A stretch of 64,000 nucleotides of DNA, taken from contig NZ_KB898624.1 in NCBI RefSeq assembly GCF_000377705.1, positions 364,516-428,515 on the forward strand, in the 5' to 3' direction. The stretch's first letter is position 1. The number at the start of each line of letters is the position of its first letter. Position numbers and translations under genes: made by a program. The notes under the pieces are model-generated. The model saw nothing but the letters and a program-made list of their open reading frames with translations. It did no database searches and was not told the DNA's origin. Shown here piece by piece: positions 1-9,375 of this stretch. The DNA is from Salsuginibacillus kocurii DSM 18087 (GTDB lineage Bacteria; Bacillota; Bacilli; Bacillales; Marinococcaceae).

Positions 1-1783
1 CATCTACTGACGGGCGCTGAGTAGCCAGAATCATATGAATCCCGGCAGCCCTTGCCATCTGAGCGAGGCGTGTAATCGCATCTTCCACTTCGCCTGATGC
101 TACCATCATTAAGTCTGCTAATTCATCCACGATCACGACAATATAGGGGAGTTCGGCCTGTTTTTCCTCCTTCGTATCATTGTGCTTCTTTACATAGTCA
201 TTATACCCTTCAATATTCCGAGTGCCTGAATGAGAAAATAGGTCATAGCGTCTTTCCATCTCAGCTACCACTTTTTTCAAAGCCTGGGCTGCTTTTTTCG
301 GCTCTGTCACAACAGGCGATAACAGATGCGGCACACCGTTATAAACATTGAGCTCTACCATTTTCGGGTCAATCATCATCAGTTTCACTTCATGTGGTTT
401 AGCTTTTAATAATATACTCGTTACAATCCCATTGATACACACACTTTTTCCGCTTCCGGTCGCCCCGGCAACGAGCAAATGCGGCATTTTGTTCAAAGAA
501 GCCATAATCGGCTTACCGGAAATATCACGCCCTAAAGCGACTGATAAGATGTGGTCTTCACTTTCACTTTCTAACACTTCGCGCAATGTTACCATCGAGA
601 CAGCTTGATTAGGTACTTCAATACCGACAGCCGCTTTTCCAGGGATTGGAGCTTCAATCCGAATATCCTTAGCGGCAAGCGCGAGTGCAATATCATCGGC
701 CAAGTTAACAATTTTACTAACCTTTACGCCCGTGCTCGGCTGGATTTCATACTTCGTGACTGCTGGACCGACATGGACTTCAATCACCTTGGCCTGGACC
801 CCAAAGCTTTGCAGGGTGTCTTCTAAGATTTTTGCATTTGAAGAAATTTGGGATCGCTCGTACGTTTGGTTTTCCTTGGCTGGTGTTTGCAGCAAATTCA
901 TACTTGGCAGTTCATATGCTTCATTTTCCGTTTCTGCTTGCAACAGCGACACCGGTGGTTGTTCTTCCTCTGCCTCGTTTGCCGGTTTCACAGCTGCCGC
1001 TTCCTTTTTCTTTTTTGGTTGGGCTTGATCTGTAAAACTATAAATGACCGGTTCCTCTACTTCGGCGCTATTTGCTGGCTCTGGAGCCGGCTTGTCCTGT
1101 TTTTCTTTTGTTTTTGTACTCGCTGGTTCCTGCTTTTGTGCTTTACTTTGTTGTCTCGCTTGCTGTTTGGTTTGAATCTTTTGTTTCAAAGTTAGGTAGA
1201 TTTTTTTCAGGTTGTGCAGAAACTTTGTCCCTATCTCGTGGAACGAACGGTTCGTAATGAAAAGAAAAGCAATTAAGAAAAACAAAACAGCTACCACTCG
1301 TGTTCCTGCAGTATCAAATAAAAAGTGGCTCATAGCAAACAACAAAGCACCTAGCATGCCTCCGCCAATATCAGCAGAACTCATTTGGCCTGTGATCTCC
1401 ATCCAATAAAGCATCCATGTATTTATGAGTACAGAGCCTTCAGAAAAGGGTCCTGATGCTCCTAACGCTTCAAATAACCTGACATGAGTTAATAATAAAA
1501 GGCCACCCATTAAAAAATAAAAACCCATCATTCGTTTTGTCACAAGCGGAGGAAATGAACGTTTAACCATCAAGTACCCTGACAAAAACATAAGAACAAT
1601 TGTAATAATCATATGCCATTCGCCAACAAATAATCGGAATAATTGAATTAAGGTCCATCCGACTATGCCTAACCCGAATAAAGCAAACAAACTTAAAGCA
1701 AAAAGAGCCAAGGCGCCTAATTCATACCCAAACTGAGTTCGCCATGATTGTTTGCTCTGTTTTTTCTTTTTTTTCTTAGCCAT
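1..1783 (-). CDS. spoIIIE: DNA translocase SpoIIIE/FtsK (3' end outside window)
   Basis: ATP-driven DNA pump that moves the chromosome through the sporulation or division septum. The first 594 codons are present and the C-terminus runs off the window edge. The ATG follows a strong AGGAGG at 1791-1796. Residues ~20-175 contain several long hydrophobic segments (membrane anchor). A Lys/Gln/Glu-rich linker follows (~190-300), then the FtsK motor domain with Walker A GATGSGKS near 440-447, a Walker B-like [11 protein letters not shown], and ATQRPSVD close to the cut. The DNA-reading gamma domain is not visible. Placement next to tepA and ylzJ and the membrane anchor favour SpoIIIE over the soluble paralogue SftA. 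Confidence 0.93.
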   Translation of the reverse strand, partial: MAKKKKKKQSKQSWRTQFGYELGALALFALSLFALFGLGIVGWTLIQLFRLFVGEWHMIITIVLMFLSGYLMVKRSFPPLVTKRMMGFYFLMGGLLLLTHVRLFEALGASGPFSEGSVLINTWMLYWMEITGQMSSADIGGGMLGALLFAMSHFLFDTAGTRVVAVLFFLIAFLFITNRSFHEIGTKFLHNLKKIYLTLKQKIQTKQQARQQSKAQKQEPASTKTKEKQDKPAPEPANSAEVEEPVIYSFTDQAQPKKKKEAAAVKPANEAEEEQPPVSLLQAETENEAYELPSMNLLQTPAKENQTYERSQISSNAKILEDTLQSFGVQAKVIEVHVGPAVTKYEIQPSTGVKVSKIVNLADDIALALAAKDIRIEAPIPGKAAVGIEVPNQAVSMVTLREVLESESEDHILSVALGRDISGKPIMASLNKMPHLLVAGATGSGKSVCINGIVTSILLKAKPHEVKLMMIDPKMVELNVYNGVPHLLSPVVTEPKKAAQALKKVVAEMERRYDLFSHSGTRNIEGYNDYVKKHNDTKEEKQAELPYIVVIVDELADLMMVASGEVEDAITRLAQMARAAGIHMILATQRPSVD

Positions 1784-1838
1784 CTTTATCCCTCCTCGTA
1801 AGGGGCTGAATTCTCGTGTTGCGGTGCTAATCATATGT

Positions 1839-1867
1839 ATTATGTAAACAGAGGCTAGGTTCTTGAA
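1839..1867 (-). promoter_or_regulatory. candidate sigma-A promoter for spoIIIE
   Basis: On the minus strand TTCAAG (1862-1867) and CATAAT (1839-1844) are separated by 17 bp and lie 56 bp upstream of the spoIIIE ATG. The -10 matches five of six consensus positions but the -35 is weak. It lies downstream of the ylzJ terminator, so a separate promoter is needed for spoIIIE. This is pattern-based only. Confidence 0.35.
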
Positions 1868-2027
1868 GTTGGGTTCTCAAAGGAGAGGGCCTCATTACCT
1901 CCGTTGCATGCAGGGGCCTTACCACATTCATATGTACGCCATCGGCTCCTATTGTTCAATGGCGCCGTAGCCCTAGCTGATTATGGGTAAGTTCATGCAA
2001 TCAAGGAGCAATTTTCCTCTCTTTGAC

Positions 2028-2059
2028 AAAAAGGAAGCCGCTATAAGCGGCAGACTTCC
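2028..2059 (-). terminator. Rho-independent terminator after ylzJ
   Basis: Arms GGAAG and CCGCT pair with AGCGG and CTTCC in an interrupted hairpin (2033-2059). Read on the minus strand it is followed by CCTTTTTG. It sits just past the ylzJ stop codon and ends the tepA-ylzJ unit. Confidence 0.75.
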
Positions 2060-2065
2060 AGAGTT

Positions 2066-2317
2066 CTATTGTATCATATTTTCCTTAGTTTCCCTATGGT
2101 TCTGAAGCATAGCAAGGGGAATAGAACTCCCCGGCGTTAAGCTTTCATCCAAATAATCTGCTGGATTGGTACTAACAACTCGCTCAACCGTCCAATCTGT
2201 CCCCTGCTTAGAAGCAATCATCCACCCATGCTTTAAGGGAATTTCCATGCTTTCTGGCTGTTCCTTATTATCAAAGGCTCCGATTTCTTCCATAGAAAGT
2301 GGTGTATAAAGCATCAA
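2066..2317 (-). CDS. ylzJ: YlzJ-like protein
   Basis: Small 83-residue protein beginning [12 protein letters not shown], matching the YlzJ-like family that sits between tepA and spoIIIE in Bacillus. No membrane segment, signal peptide or enzymatic motif is visible and the function is unknown. The ATG overlaps the tepA stop codon by 4 bp (ATGA), so translation is probably coupled to tepA. Identification rests on the N-terminal motif and on position. Confidence 0.8.
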   Translation of the reverse strand: MMLYTPLSMEEIGAFDNKEQPESMEIPLKHGWMIASKQGTDWTVERVVSTNPADYLDESLTPGSSIPLAMLQNHRETKENMIQ

Positions 2318-3042
2318 TGAATCACTCCTTTTTGTTCGCGAATAAGAGCATTGAGCTTAGCAAGTGCGGGGCCGATCCCTCCAGTCTCATCAATTAATCC
2401 ATGAGCTACCGCGTCTGTACCAACAACATTCGTGCCAATGTCACGCGTAAGATTTCCTTTTTCAAACATCAATTCCTTCATTTTTTCTTCACTTACTTGA
2501 GAATGCTGCGTCACAAAGGTAATAACCCGTTCTTGCATTTTATCCAAGTATTCAAACGTTTGCGGCACCCCTAAAATAAGCCCATTCAAACGAATAGGGT
2601 GAATCGTCATTGTCGCTGTCTCCGCTATAAAGGAATGATCAGCAGCCACGGCGATAGGAACCCCAATCGAATGGCCTCCACCCAATACGAGCGTTACTGT
2701 CGGTTTGCTCATGCTTGCTACCATTTCAGCCATAGCGAGGCCTGCTTCTACATCTCCACCTACAGTGTTCAGCACGAGCAAAAGCCCTTCTATTTTCTGG
2801 TTTTGCTCAGCAGCCACTAACTGGGGGATCATGTGTTCATATTTTGTTGTTTTGTTTTGAGGAGGCAACTGCGTATGGCCTTCAATTTGCCCGACGATGG
2901 TCATGCAATGAATGTTCGCCGGGTCCAATTCAGGTACTGTAGTTTGCCCCATCCGTTCAATGTTACTGGCCGTTGACGCTTCACGATTTTCTTGTTCTTC
3001 TGGTTTTGGTTTCGTTTGCTGATTTTCTTCGCTATTATTCAA
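2314..3042 (-). CDS. tepA: ClpP-like serine protease TepA (translocation-enhancing protein)
   Basis: Cytoplasmic protease of the ClpP/crotonase fold, reported in B. subtilis to aid protein translocation. The catalytic serine lies in GGHSIGVP (~Ser125) and the histidine in MTIHPIR (~His148). The N-terminal ~40 residues are charged and low-complexity. A GTG 24 bp upstream (3066) would extend the protein to 250 residues, but it directly abuts an AGGAG with no spacer. The TTG at 3042 is preceded by GGGAGGTG at ideal spacing and is the better start. It forms a two-gene unit with ylzJ. Confidence 0.88.
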   Translation of the reverse strand: MNNSEENQQTKPKPEEQENREASTASNIERMGQTTVPELDPANIHCMTIVGQIEGHTQLPPQNKTTKYEHMIPQLVAAEQNQKIEGLLLVLNTVGGDVEAGLAMAEMVASMSKPTVTLVLGGGHSIGVPIAVAADHSFIAETATMTIHPIRLNGLILGVPQTFEYLDKMQERVITFVTQHSQVSEEKMKELMFEKGNLTRDIGTNVVGTDAVAHGLIDETGGIGPALAKLNALIREQKGVIH

Positions 3043-3219
3043 AGAAGCACCTCCCAACAGGATCACTCCTAGTATGAGACAGGAGAGGGATGCTTCATTC
3101 GCCTAAAAAAGATTCTGTCTAGCCTTTTGATCTTAGTGGACGATAAAAAGCCGTTGAACAAAAGGATTGCTACCAACACCCTTAGCAGTGGGCCGATACG
3201 TATCAACTCGTTTGCCGGA

Positions 3220-3258
3220 GCCAAAAACAAACCCCCTCAGCAACAATCACTGAGGGGA
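3220..3258 (-). terminator. Rho-independent terminator after rnjB
   Basis: CCCCTCAG (3233-3240) pairs with CTGAGGGG (3250-3257) around a short loop. On the minus strand the hairpin is followed by a T-rich TTTGTTTTTG. It lies immediately downstream of the rnjB stop. Confidence 0.8.
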
Positions 3259-3266
3259 GGAGCGTG

Positions 3267-4931
3267 TTACACTTCCATAATAATAGGCAAAATCATTGGA
3301 CGTCGCTTTGTTTTTTCATAGAGAAAACGGCTTAATATGTCACGAATGTTACTTTTCAATGATGACCATTCACTAATGTTTTCGTCCATGCATTTTTTTA
3401 AAGTATCATTTACTTTTTGGTTCGCTTCTTCCAATAGCTTTTCCGATTCGCGAACATATACGAATCCACGTGAAATAATGTCTGGGCCTGAAACAATTAC
3501 GCCGGTCTTTTTTTGTAAGGTGACGACCACAACGAGAATACCATCTTCAGATAGAAGCCTGCGATCTCTTAACACAATGTTTCCTACATCACCAATTCCC
3601 AGGCCATCAATCAGGACATTTCCTGAAGGGACTTTCCCACTCCGACTCGCTTGTTGTTTGGAAAATTCGACGACTTCCCCTTTATCAAGCAAAAAGATGT
3701 TATCACGGTCTACCCCCGTCCGCTCAGCCAATTCTTGATGGGCGTACTGCATGCGGAATTCACCGTGTACAGGAATGAAATGCTTTGGTTGCAATAAGTT
3801 TAACATGAGCATTAATTCTTCTTGGCTTGCGTGCCCAGACACGTGAACACGATCTGAATAAATCACTTCTGCGCCTATTTTGTAAATGTGGTCCATAATC
3901 CGGCTGACGGATTTCTCAGAGCCAGGTGTCGGGGTAGCTGCGATCACTACTGTATCACTTGGTTGAATGGAAAGCTCCCGGTCAGCTCCCTTTGCCATTT
4001 GTGTTAATCCTGACATCGGTTCACCCTGATTGCCAGAACAAAGCACGGTAAGCTGTTGGTCACTGTACCCATGAATATCTTCGGGTTTTACAAAAATTTG
4101 TTTCGGGGTTTTTAAATACCCGAGCCTTCTAGCCATCTGCACGGTTTTATTCATTGATTGACCAAAAATAGTCACTTTGCGTTTCGTTTTCGCTGCTGCG
4201 TCAATCACTTGCTGAATACGATGTAAATTTGAAGCGAACGTCGTTACTACGACGCGTCCTTGCGCTTCTTGAAAAACATCATTAATACCTTCAGCGGTAG
4301 ATTGTTCAGACGGAGTGGTCCCTGGACGCTCCGCGTTGGTGCTGTCTGACAATAGGCAGAGCACACCTTTCTTACCGATGCGCGTGAGCTTATCCATCTC
4401 GGTGAATTTTCCATCAACCGGCATTTGATCAAATTTAAAATCACCTGTGTAGACGATTAACCCTTGTTCTGTTTCGATACTTACCCCAATGCAGTCGGGC
4501 ATACTATGGTTCGTTCGAAAAAAGGAAACAGGAACATTTCCGATTTTTTCTTTAGAATCTGCATGGATAACACGCAAATCAGATTTTTTGTGCATTCCAT
4601 TTGCTTTTAATTGTTCTTCTAATAAACCAAGAGTCAGTTTCGTACCGTAAACTGGCACATTAATCTTTTGCAGTACGTATGGCAGTGCTCCTGCATGATC
4701 TTCATGGCCGTGAGAAACAACAATCCCTTTCACGCGTTCCTTGTTTTGCACGAGATAAGACACATCGGGTATAACAACATCTACACCGAGCATGTCATCT
4801 TCTGGAAACATCAAGCCTGCTTCAAGCACAATAATATCTTCATTCACTTCGACAACGAACATGTTTTTGCCCACTTCTCCTATACCGCCCAGGGCATACA
4901 CACGTATCTTATCTGCATTTGACTTTGACAA
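3267..4931 (-). CDS. rnjB: Ribonuclease J (RNase J2 by position)
   Basis: Metallo-beta-lactamase/beta-CASP ribonuclease for mRNA decay and 5'-end processing. The HxHxDH metal motif is seen as SHGHEDHAG (His74, His76, Asp78, His79). Further conserved stretches are YTGDFKFD, SGNQGEPMS and HVSGHAS. Length is 554 residues, normal for the family. Its place between dapA and tepA is that of rnjB (ymfA) in B. subtilis, so J2 rather than J1 is inferred from synteny. The start is a TTG behind AGGAGG with 9-bp spacing; there is no ATG in frame nearby. Confidence 0.9.
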   Translation of the reverse strand: MSKSNADKIRVYALGGIGEVGKNMFVVEVNEDIIVLEAGLMFPEDDMLGVDVVIPDVSYLVQNKERVKGIVVSHGHEDHAGALPYVLQKINVPVYGTKLTLGLLEEQLKANGMHKKSDLRVIHADSKEKIGNVPVSFFRTNHSMPDCIGVSIETEQGLIVYTGDFKFDQMPVDGKFTEMDKLTRIGKKGVLCLLSDSTNAERPGTTPSEQSTAEGINDVFQEAQGRVVVTTFASNLHRIQQVIDAAAKTKRKVTIFGQSMNKTVQMARRLGYLKTPKQIFVKPEDIHGYSDQQLTVLCSGNQGEPMSGLTQMAKGADRELSIQPSDTVVIAATPTPGSEKSVSRIMDHIYKIGAEVIYSDRVHVSGHASQEELMLMLNLLQPKHFIPVHGEFRMQYAHQELAERTGVDRDNIFLLDKGEVVEFSKQQASRSGKVPSGNVLIDGLGIGDVGNIVLRDRRLLSEDGILVVVVTLQKKTGVIVSGPDIISRGFVYVRESEKLLEEANQKVNDTLKKCMDENISEWSSLKSNIRDILSRFLYEKTKRRPMILPIIMEV

Positions 4932-5344
4932 TGTTTTGTTCCTCCTAAATTATTCAATTCTACTATGTTGTGTATGGCATTAAACCTCAGGTTGTTGATC
5001 CACCATTTTTCTATTGCTCTGTCAGCTAATAGCGTATAAGCTGTAATTTTCCGGCGAGAAGGTTGTCCCAGCTAAAAGCCTAGTTACCGTTTTTACTTCA
5101 GCTTAAACCAGCCCATCCCCCATATTATCAACATCGTTTCAACAAGCTACCCGAACACTCACTTGCATGTAGTATAACTTACCAGTAAAAGAGAAAACAA
5201 GCCTTGCTATTTTTCCTTTGATCTTGTAAGACCTTCTCTTTACCGCAAAGTCCAATCCAAACACGTCCCCAAATCCCTGGAGGAAATAAGGATACGCCTT
5301 TTTTGTCTCTATATTATGTTTCGTTTAACCATATAAATTTTCAA
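4932..5344. other. intergenic region between dapA and rnjB
   Basis: About 410 bp with no convincing gene. Short frames on either strand lack a ribosome-binding site and family features. The only signals I see are the rnjB Shine-Dalgarno (just above 4937) and the candidate rnjB promoter at 5171-5200. This leaves a 5' leader of more than 200 nt for rnjB, in which I do not recognise any known riboswitch. Confidence 0.6.
5171..5200 (-). promoter_or_regulatory. candidate sigma-A promoter for rnjB
   Basis: Minus-strand TTGTTT (5195-5200), an 18-bp spacer and TATACT (5171-5176). The -10 is a five-of-six match. It lies about 240 bp upstream of the rnjB TTG and downstream of the dapA terminator. Confidence 0.4.
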
Positions 5345-5377
5345 GAAAAAATTTCCCTCCGGCCTTACACCGAAGGG
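5345..5377 (-). terminator. Rho-independent terminator overlapping the dapA stop
   Basis: CCCTTCGG (5370-5377) pairs, with one G-U, with CCGGAGGG (5355-5362), and AAATTTTTTC follows on the minus strand. The dapA stop codon (5365-5367) lies in the loop. It ends the asd-dapG-dapA unit. Confidence 0.8.
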
Positions 5378-6234
5378 AAGATATTATCCAAAGCTTGGGC
5401 CTTTTCAATAGGCATGGGTAAAAGCGGAAGTCGAGTTGATGCTTCAATAATCCCTCTAACCTTCATCACACCTTTTACGGCGGATGGGTTAGGCGCAGAA
5501 AAGCAAGCCTGCATGGCTGGTAAACATTCGCGGTGGAGCTGAGCTGCTCGTTGCACTTCTCCCTTGAAAAATGAGTCGATCATCTGCTCCATTTTCGTGC
5601 CAATTAAATGGGCTGCGACAGAGACAACGCCATCACCGCCAATTGATAACAATGGCAGCGTCATAGAATCGTCGCCGCTGTACACTTTAAAATCTTCTCC
5701 AGTATGTGCAATAATGTGCGCGCAGTTTTCAAGGTTTCCACTTGCCTCTTTTACGGAAGTAATATTTTCAATGGAGGCCAGTTCTATAATTGTATCAGGT
5801 AATAAATTAACCACACATCTTCCGGGAATATTATAGATCATCACTGGGAGAGACGTGGAGGCTGCAATCGCTTTAAAATGTTCAAACATACCTTCCTGCG
5901 AGGGCTTATTATAATACGGGGTGACCGCCATAATACCATCCACACCGGTTTTTTCCAGCTCTTTTGTAGCTGAGACACTGCCTGCAGTTGCATTTGTTCC
6001 TGTGCCTGCATAAATGGGCACACGTCCATTTGTATGGCGTACAACTGCCTTTGCCAATTCAATTTTTTCATCTAGTGAGAGAGTTGGAGCTTCCCCAGTG
6101 GTCCCTGCAATCACAAATGCTTCGCTGCCGGTTTCTATTAAATGATCGACAAGCTTTGGCAAACGATCAAAATCAATCTCTCCAATTTCTGTAAAAGGCG
6201 TTACCATGGCTGTGAAGAGACGCTTTTCATTCAT
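5365..6234 (-). CDS. dapA: 4-hydroxy-tetrahydrodipicolinate synthase
   Basis: Condenses pyruvate with aspartate semialdehyde, the first step towards diaminopimelate, lysine and dipicolinate. TIM-barrel protein of 289 residues with Schiff-base lysine in SVKEASG (~Lys162), GTTGE (Thr45-Thr46) and YNIPGR (Tyr134, Arg139). The ATG is preceded by GGGGGAGG at short spacing. Last gene of asd-dapG-dapA, so substrate supply and use are encoded together. The stop codon sits inside the terminator hairpin. Confidence 0.96.
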   Translation of the reverse strand: MNEKRLFTAMVTPFTEIGEIDFDRLPKLVDHLIETGSEAFVIAGTTGEAPTLSLDEKIELAKAVVRHTNGRVPIYAGTGTNATAGSVSATKELEKTGVDGIMAVTPYYNKPSQEGMFEHFKAIAASTSLPVMIYNIPGRCVVNLLPDTIIELASIENITSVKEASGNLENCAHIIAHTGEDFKVYSGDDSMTLPLLSIGGDGVVSVAAHLIGTKMEQMIDSFFKGEVQRAAQLHRECLPAMQACFSAPNPSAVKGVMKVRGIIEASTRLPLLPMPIEKAQALDNIFPSV

Positions 6235-6329
6235 AAGCCTCCCCCTTTTTATCAGGAATTGTTACATATCATTGATATAGTTCAAGCGGGGATACCTCCC
6301 CGCCTGACCATTCCCGATATTCTATGCGA

Positions 6330-7580
6330 CTACACCTTTTCCTGTTCTTGGTCCAAGGTAGTAGGTTGATCTAACCCAAAGATTTGATGCAAGGCATTTA
6401 TGGCTTGCTCCATATGTATACCTTCCACCAATACCCAAATTGTTGTGTGTGAATCCGCAGCTTGCAATATCGGTATTTCTTTTTCCGTTAAAGCGGTAGT
6501 GATCTTGGAGGCAACACCTGGAAGTCCAGTCATTCCTGCCCCAACAGCAGAGACCTTTGCACACCCACTTATTACATCAATTTTGTATCCTTTTGCTTCT
6601 AGTTTTTCAATGGCTTCGTCTTTTAGTTCATCTGGAACTGTATACACGACTCCGGAAGGGCTAATATTAATAAAATCAACACTAATGCCTGCTTCCGCCA
6701 TCGTTTTAAAAACAATTGACTGAAGGGAAGGGTCATATGTCTTAGCATGCACATGGATCTGCGTCAATTTTGCCATATGGGCAATCCCTGTCACCATGCG
6801 ATCCTCCGTATCTCGAACTGTCGAGCCTTCTTCAGCCGAAGAGGTAATTAATGTTCCCGCGGACTCTGAACGAGTGGAACGAATCCGAATCGGAACTTTT
6901 GCCTGCATGGCTATTTCAACTGCGCGCGGGTGAATGACTTTTGCTCCTTGATACGCCATATTACAAATTTCATTATAAGTGACTGTTTTTAACGGTCTTG
7001 CTTTTTGCACAAAACGGGGATCTGCTGTCATAACCCCTTCTACGTCTGTAAAAATATCTACCCAAGAAGCATCCATAGCAGCTCCTAGGGCTGTTGCAGA
7101 CGTATCACTGCCTCCTCGCCCCAATGTCGTTATTTCTCCAGTAGGAGATTGACCTTGAAAGCCTGCTACGACGACGACGTCAACTTCTTTTAACTTTTGC
7201 TCTACTTTGCCTGTAGACATTTCGGTTATTTTAGCTTCTCCAAACTCTTCATCGGTTTGAAAGCCAGCTTGACTTCCGGTCATAGCAACAGCAGTCAACC
7301 CAAGTTCTGCTAGTTTTTCCGAGAAGACGACAGCTGATATAACTTCGCCGCAGGAGGTTAGTAAATCTTTTTCACGTTTTCCTACACGCGATTTGTGATC
7401 CCCCACCAACGAAAGAAGTGTATCGGTAGCGTAAGGATCGCCGTTTCGACCCATGGCCGAAACGACCACGACCACTTTGTACCCTTCTTCTACAGCATGT
7501 TTAACCCTGGCTGCAGCATAACTTCTCGTTTCCTCATTTCGAACAGAAGTACCTCCGAATTTCTGCACAATGACGTTCAT
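6330..7580 (-). CDS. dapG: Aspartokinase I (diaminopimelate-sensitive type)
   Basis: Phosphorylates aspartate, the entry step of the aspartate pathway. Begins with the kinase motif KFGGTS (residues 7-12). The amino-acid kinase domain extends to ~residue 245 and two ACT-type regulatory domains fill the C-terminus (~265-400). In B. subtilis the isozyme at this locus responds to meso-diaminopimelate; the same is inferred here from synteny. It starts 16 bp after asd. The 95-bp gap to dapA contains a 6-bp GC-rich hairpin (6286-6303) without a U-tract. Confidence 0.95.
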   Translation of the reverse strand: MNVIVQKFGGTSVRNEETRSYAAARVKHAVEEGYKVVVVVSAMGRNGDPYATDTLLSLVGDHKSRVGKREKDLLTSCGEVISAVVFSEKLAELGLTAVAMTGSQAGFQTDEEFGEAKITEMSTGKVEQKLKEVDVVVVAGFQGQSPTGEITTLGRGGSDTSATALGAAMDASWVDIFTDVEGVMTADPRFVQKARPLKTVTYNEICNMAYQGAKVIHPRAVEIAMQAKVPIRIRSTRSESAGTLITSSAEEGSTVRDTEDRMVTGIAHMAKLTQIHVHAKTYDPSLQSIVFKTMAEAGISVDFINISPSGVVYTVPDELKDEAIEKLEAKGYKIDVISGCAKVSAVGAGMTGLPGVASKITTALTEKEIPILQAADSHTTIWVLVEGIHMEQAINALHQIFGLDQPTTLDQEQEKV

Positions 7581-7596
7581 AAGTCACCTCTTCACC

Positions 7597-8646
7597 TTAT
7601 TTAAGAATGCCGAGCTTGACCAAGCTTTCTGCAATCTGCACGGAATTGTATGCTGCTCCTTTTACTAGATTATCTGATACAACCCAAAGGTGATAACCGT
7701 TTTCTTGGTCAAGGTCTTCACGAATGCGGCCGACAAAAACATCAGGCAAGCCAACACTATCTACCGCCATTGGATACAGTTGTTCACTTGGATCATCTTG
7801 TAAAGTAATTCCTTCTCCATCAGCCATGGTTTTTTTGAATTCTTCAAGGCTTGCTGCTTTCTTTTCAGTTTCCACATATACAGACTCGGAATGGCCTGTT
7901 TCTACAGGAAGGCGCACACAAGTAGCTGCAACGGCTAATGAAGAATCTTCTAAAATTTTCTTCGTTTCATTAATCATTTTCATTTCTTCAAAAGTATAGC
8001 CGTTTTCTTGAAAGACGTCGATTTGCGGCACAGCGTTGTAAGCAATTTGATAATGCTTTTTGTCACTTCCGACTGGCAGCACTTCAGGATTTGCCGGCTT
8101 GCCGTCCAAAATGTCGCGCGACTGCTGCCTCATTTCGTCCACCGCTTCTAAGCCAGCTCCTGACACAGCCTGGTACGTGGAAACGATCACTTTTTTCAGT
8201 CCGTATCTTTCACGCAGCGGCTGAAGAGCAACTACCATCTGGATTGTAGAACAATTAGGGTTTGCAATAATTCCTTTATGCTCGTGCAGAGCTTCTTCAT
8301 TTACTTCCGGCACGATAAGAGGCACTTCTTCATCCATGCGAAATGCACTCGTGTTATCCACGACAAGCGCTCCACGTTTTACAGCTTCGGGAGCTAATTT
8401 CTTTGATACACTTCCACCTGCTGAAAAAAGAGCGAGCTGGACATTTTCAAAGCTCTCTGGAGTTGCTTCTTCAACGACGACTTCTTCTCCTTTAAACGTC
8501 AGTTTTTTGCCGGCTGAACGTTTTGAAGAAAGTAGCTTAAGCGAATCAATTGGAAAGTCCTTCTCTTCTAGCGTTTTAAGCATCTGTTCACCAACAGCCC
8601 CAGTTGCACCGACGACCGCTACGTTAAATCCATTTTCAGTTGCCAT
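7597..8646 (-). CDS. asd: Aspartate-semialdehyde dehydrogenase
   Basis: NADPH-dependent reduction of aspartyl phosphate to aspartate semialdehyde. N-terminal nucleotide-binding motif VVGATGAVG (residues ~11-19), catalytic Cys in NPNCSTIQ (~Cys132), and conserved RLPVETGH (~Arg245, His252). 349 residues, full length for the Gram-positive type. The ATG is preceded by AAAGGGAG at normal distance. First gene of the asd-dapG-dapA unit, with a proposed sigma-A promoter in the 117-bp gap after dpaB. Confidence 0.96.
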   Translation of the reverse strand: MATENGFNVAVVGATGAVGEQMLKTLEEKDFPIDSLKLLSSKRSAGKKLTFKGEEVVVEEATPESFENVQLALFSAGGSVSKKLAPEAVKRGALVVDNTSAFRMDEEVPLIVPEVNEEALHEHKGIIANPNCSTIQMVVALQPLRERYGLKKVIVSTYQAVSGAGLEAVDEMRQQSRDILDGKPANPEVLPVGSDKKHYQIAYNAVPQIDVFQENGYTFEEMKMINETKKILEDSSLAVAATCVRLPVETGHSESVYVETEKKAASLEEFKKTMADGEGITLQDDPSEQLYPMAVDSVGLPDVFVGRIREDLDQENGYHLWVVSDNLVKGAAYNSVQIAESLVKLGILK

Positions 8647-8721
8647 GTTGAAATACTCCCTTTCTTATATGTCAGCTTAGTGTTTCTAAAAGAATGCCTG
8701 TTACTTTTTGCATCTTTTATT

Positions 8722-8750
8722 AACATATAAGATGTTGGAAGATTTGACAA
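8722..8750 (-). promoter_or_regulatory. candidate sigma-A promoter for asd-dapG-dapA
   Basis: Minus-strand TTGTCA (8745-8750), exactly 17 bp, then TATGTT (8722-8727), 76 bp upstream of the asd ATG. A vegetative promoter here would let lysine and peptidoglycan precursor synthesis run independently of the sporulation-specific dpaA-dpaB unit upstream. Confidence 0.5.
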
Positions 8751-8763
8751 CAGTGGTTTTTCT

Positions 8764-9357
8764 CTAATCTATTACTTTTTGCACGAGAACAGGCTGAATT
8801 TGCTGACCATCTAGAGCTTTATTAATTGTAGCCGGTATTTCTTTCATTTCAGCTACCAATGAGTTTGGCTTTTTTTCAGGATGGTCCTGCCCAAATGGTA
8901 CAAAATAAATATTTTTTGCTTGCATAAGTTTCATTAAATTTGAACCGTTAAGTCCCAGCGCATCATTTGTGGAAATGGCCAAAACGACTGGCCCCTGATT
9001 CCTAAGAGTAGCTTTTGCTGCCATTAAAACGGCTGAATCTGTAAGGGCGTTTGCCATTTTAGCTAAGGAATTGCCAGTGAGCGGTGCGATAACCATTACA
9101 TCAAGCGGTGTTTTAGGTCCAAAGGGTTCCGCATCGACAATTGTTGTAATAGGTTCTTTGTCTGTCGCTTCAATAACTGCTTGCTTCCATTTCTCACTGG
9201 CACCGAATTTCGTATCGGTTTTTAATACGGTAGGTGTTAAAAATGGATAAACTGTATTGCCCGCTTCTTTTAATTCTTTCATCACTGGAAGTACTTCTTC
9301 CAATGTACAATGAGAGCCCGTTACGCCAAAACCTATTTTTTTCCCCGAGACAGTCAT
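8764..9357 (-). CDS. dpaB: Dipicolinate synthase subunit B
   Basis: Subunit B (SpoVFB) of the mother-cell enzyme that converts dihydrodipicolinate to dipicolinic acid for spore heat resistance. Flavoprotein-like fold with GFGVTGSHCT at the N-terminus, VMIAPLTGNS-type motif (seen as VMVIAPLTGNS), STNDALGLNG and FVPFGQDHP. A TTG at 9363 could add two residues, but the ATG at 9357 has AAGG at good spacing and agrees with the family N-terminus. It follows dpaA by 18 bp. Confidence 0.94.
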   Translation of the reverse strand: MTVSGKKIGFGVTGSHCTLEEVLPVMKELKEAGNTVYPFLTPTVLKTDTKFGASEKWKQAVIEATDKEPITTIVDAEPFGPKTPLDVMVIAPLTGNSLAKMANALTDSAVLMAAKATLRNQGPVVLAISTNDALGLNGSNLMKLMQAKNIYFVPFGQDHPEKKPNSLVAEMKEIPATINKALDGQQIQPVLVQKVID

Positions 9358-9375
9358 ATCCAACCTTGCCCCTTT

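Noticed and set aside
1-1409. Plus-strand ORFs opposite spoIIIE
   Set aside because: They are shadows of the SpoIIIE frame; they lack ribosome-binding sites and family motifs, while the minus frame encodes clear FtsK motifs.
6286-6303. GCGGGG/CCCCGC hairpin between dapG and dapA as a terminator
   Set aside because: No U-tract follows on the minus strand and dapA needs to be transcribed; at most an RNA-processing or stability element.
8647-8763. Lysine riboswitch upstream of asd
   Set aside because: The gap is only 117 bp and shows no lysine-riboswitch-like conserved elements; only a promoter-like pair is visible.
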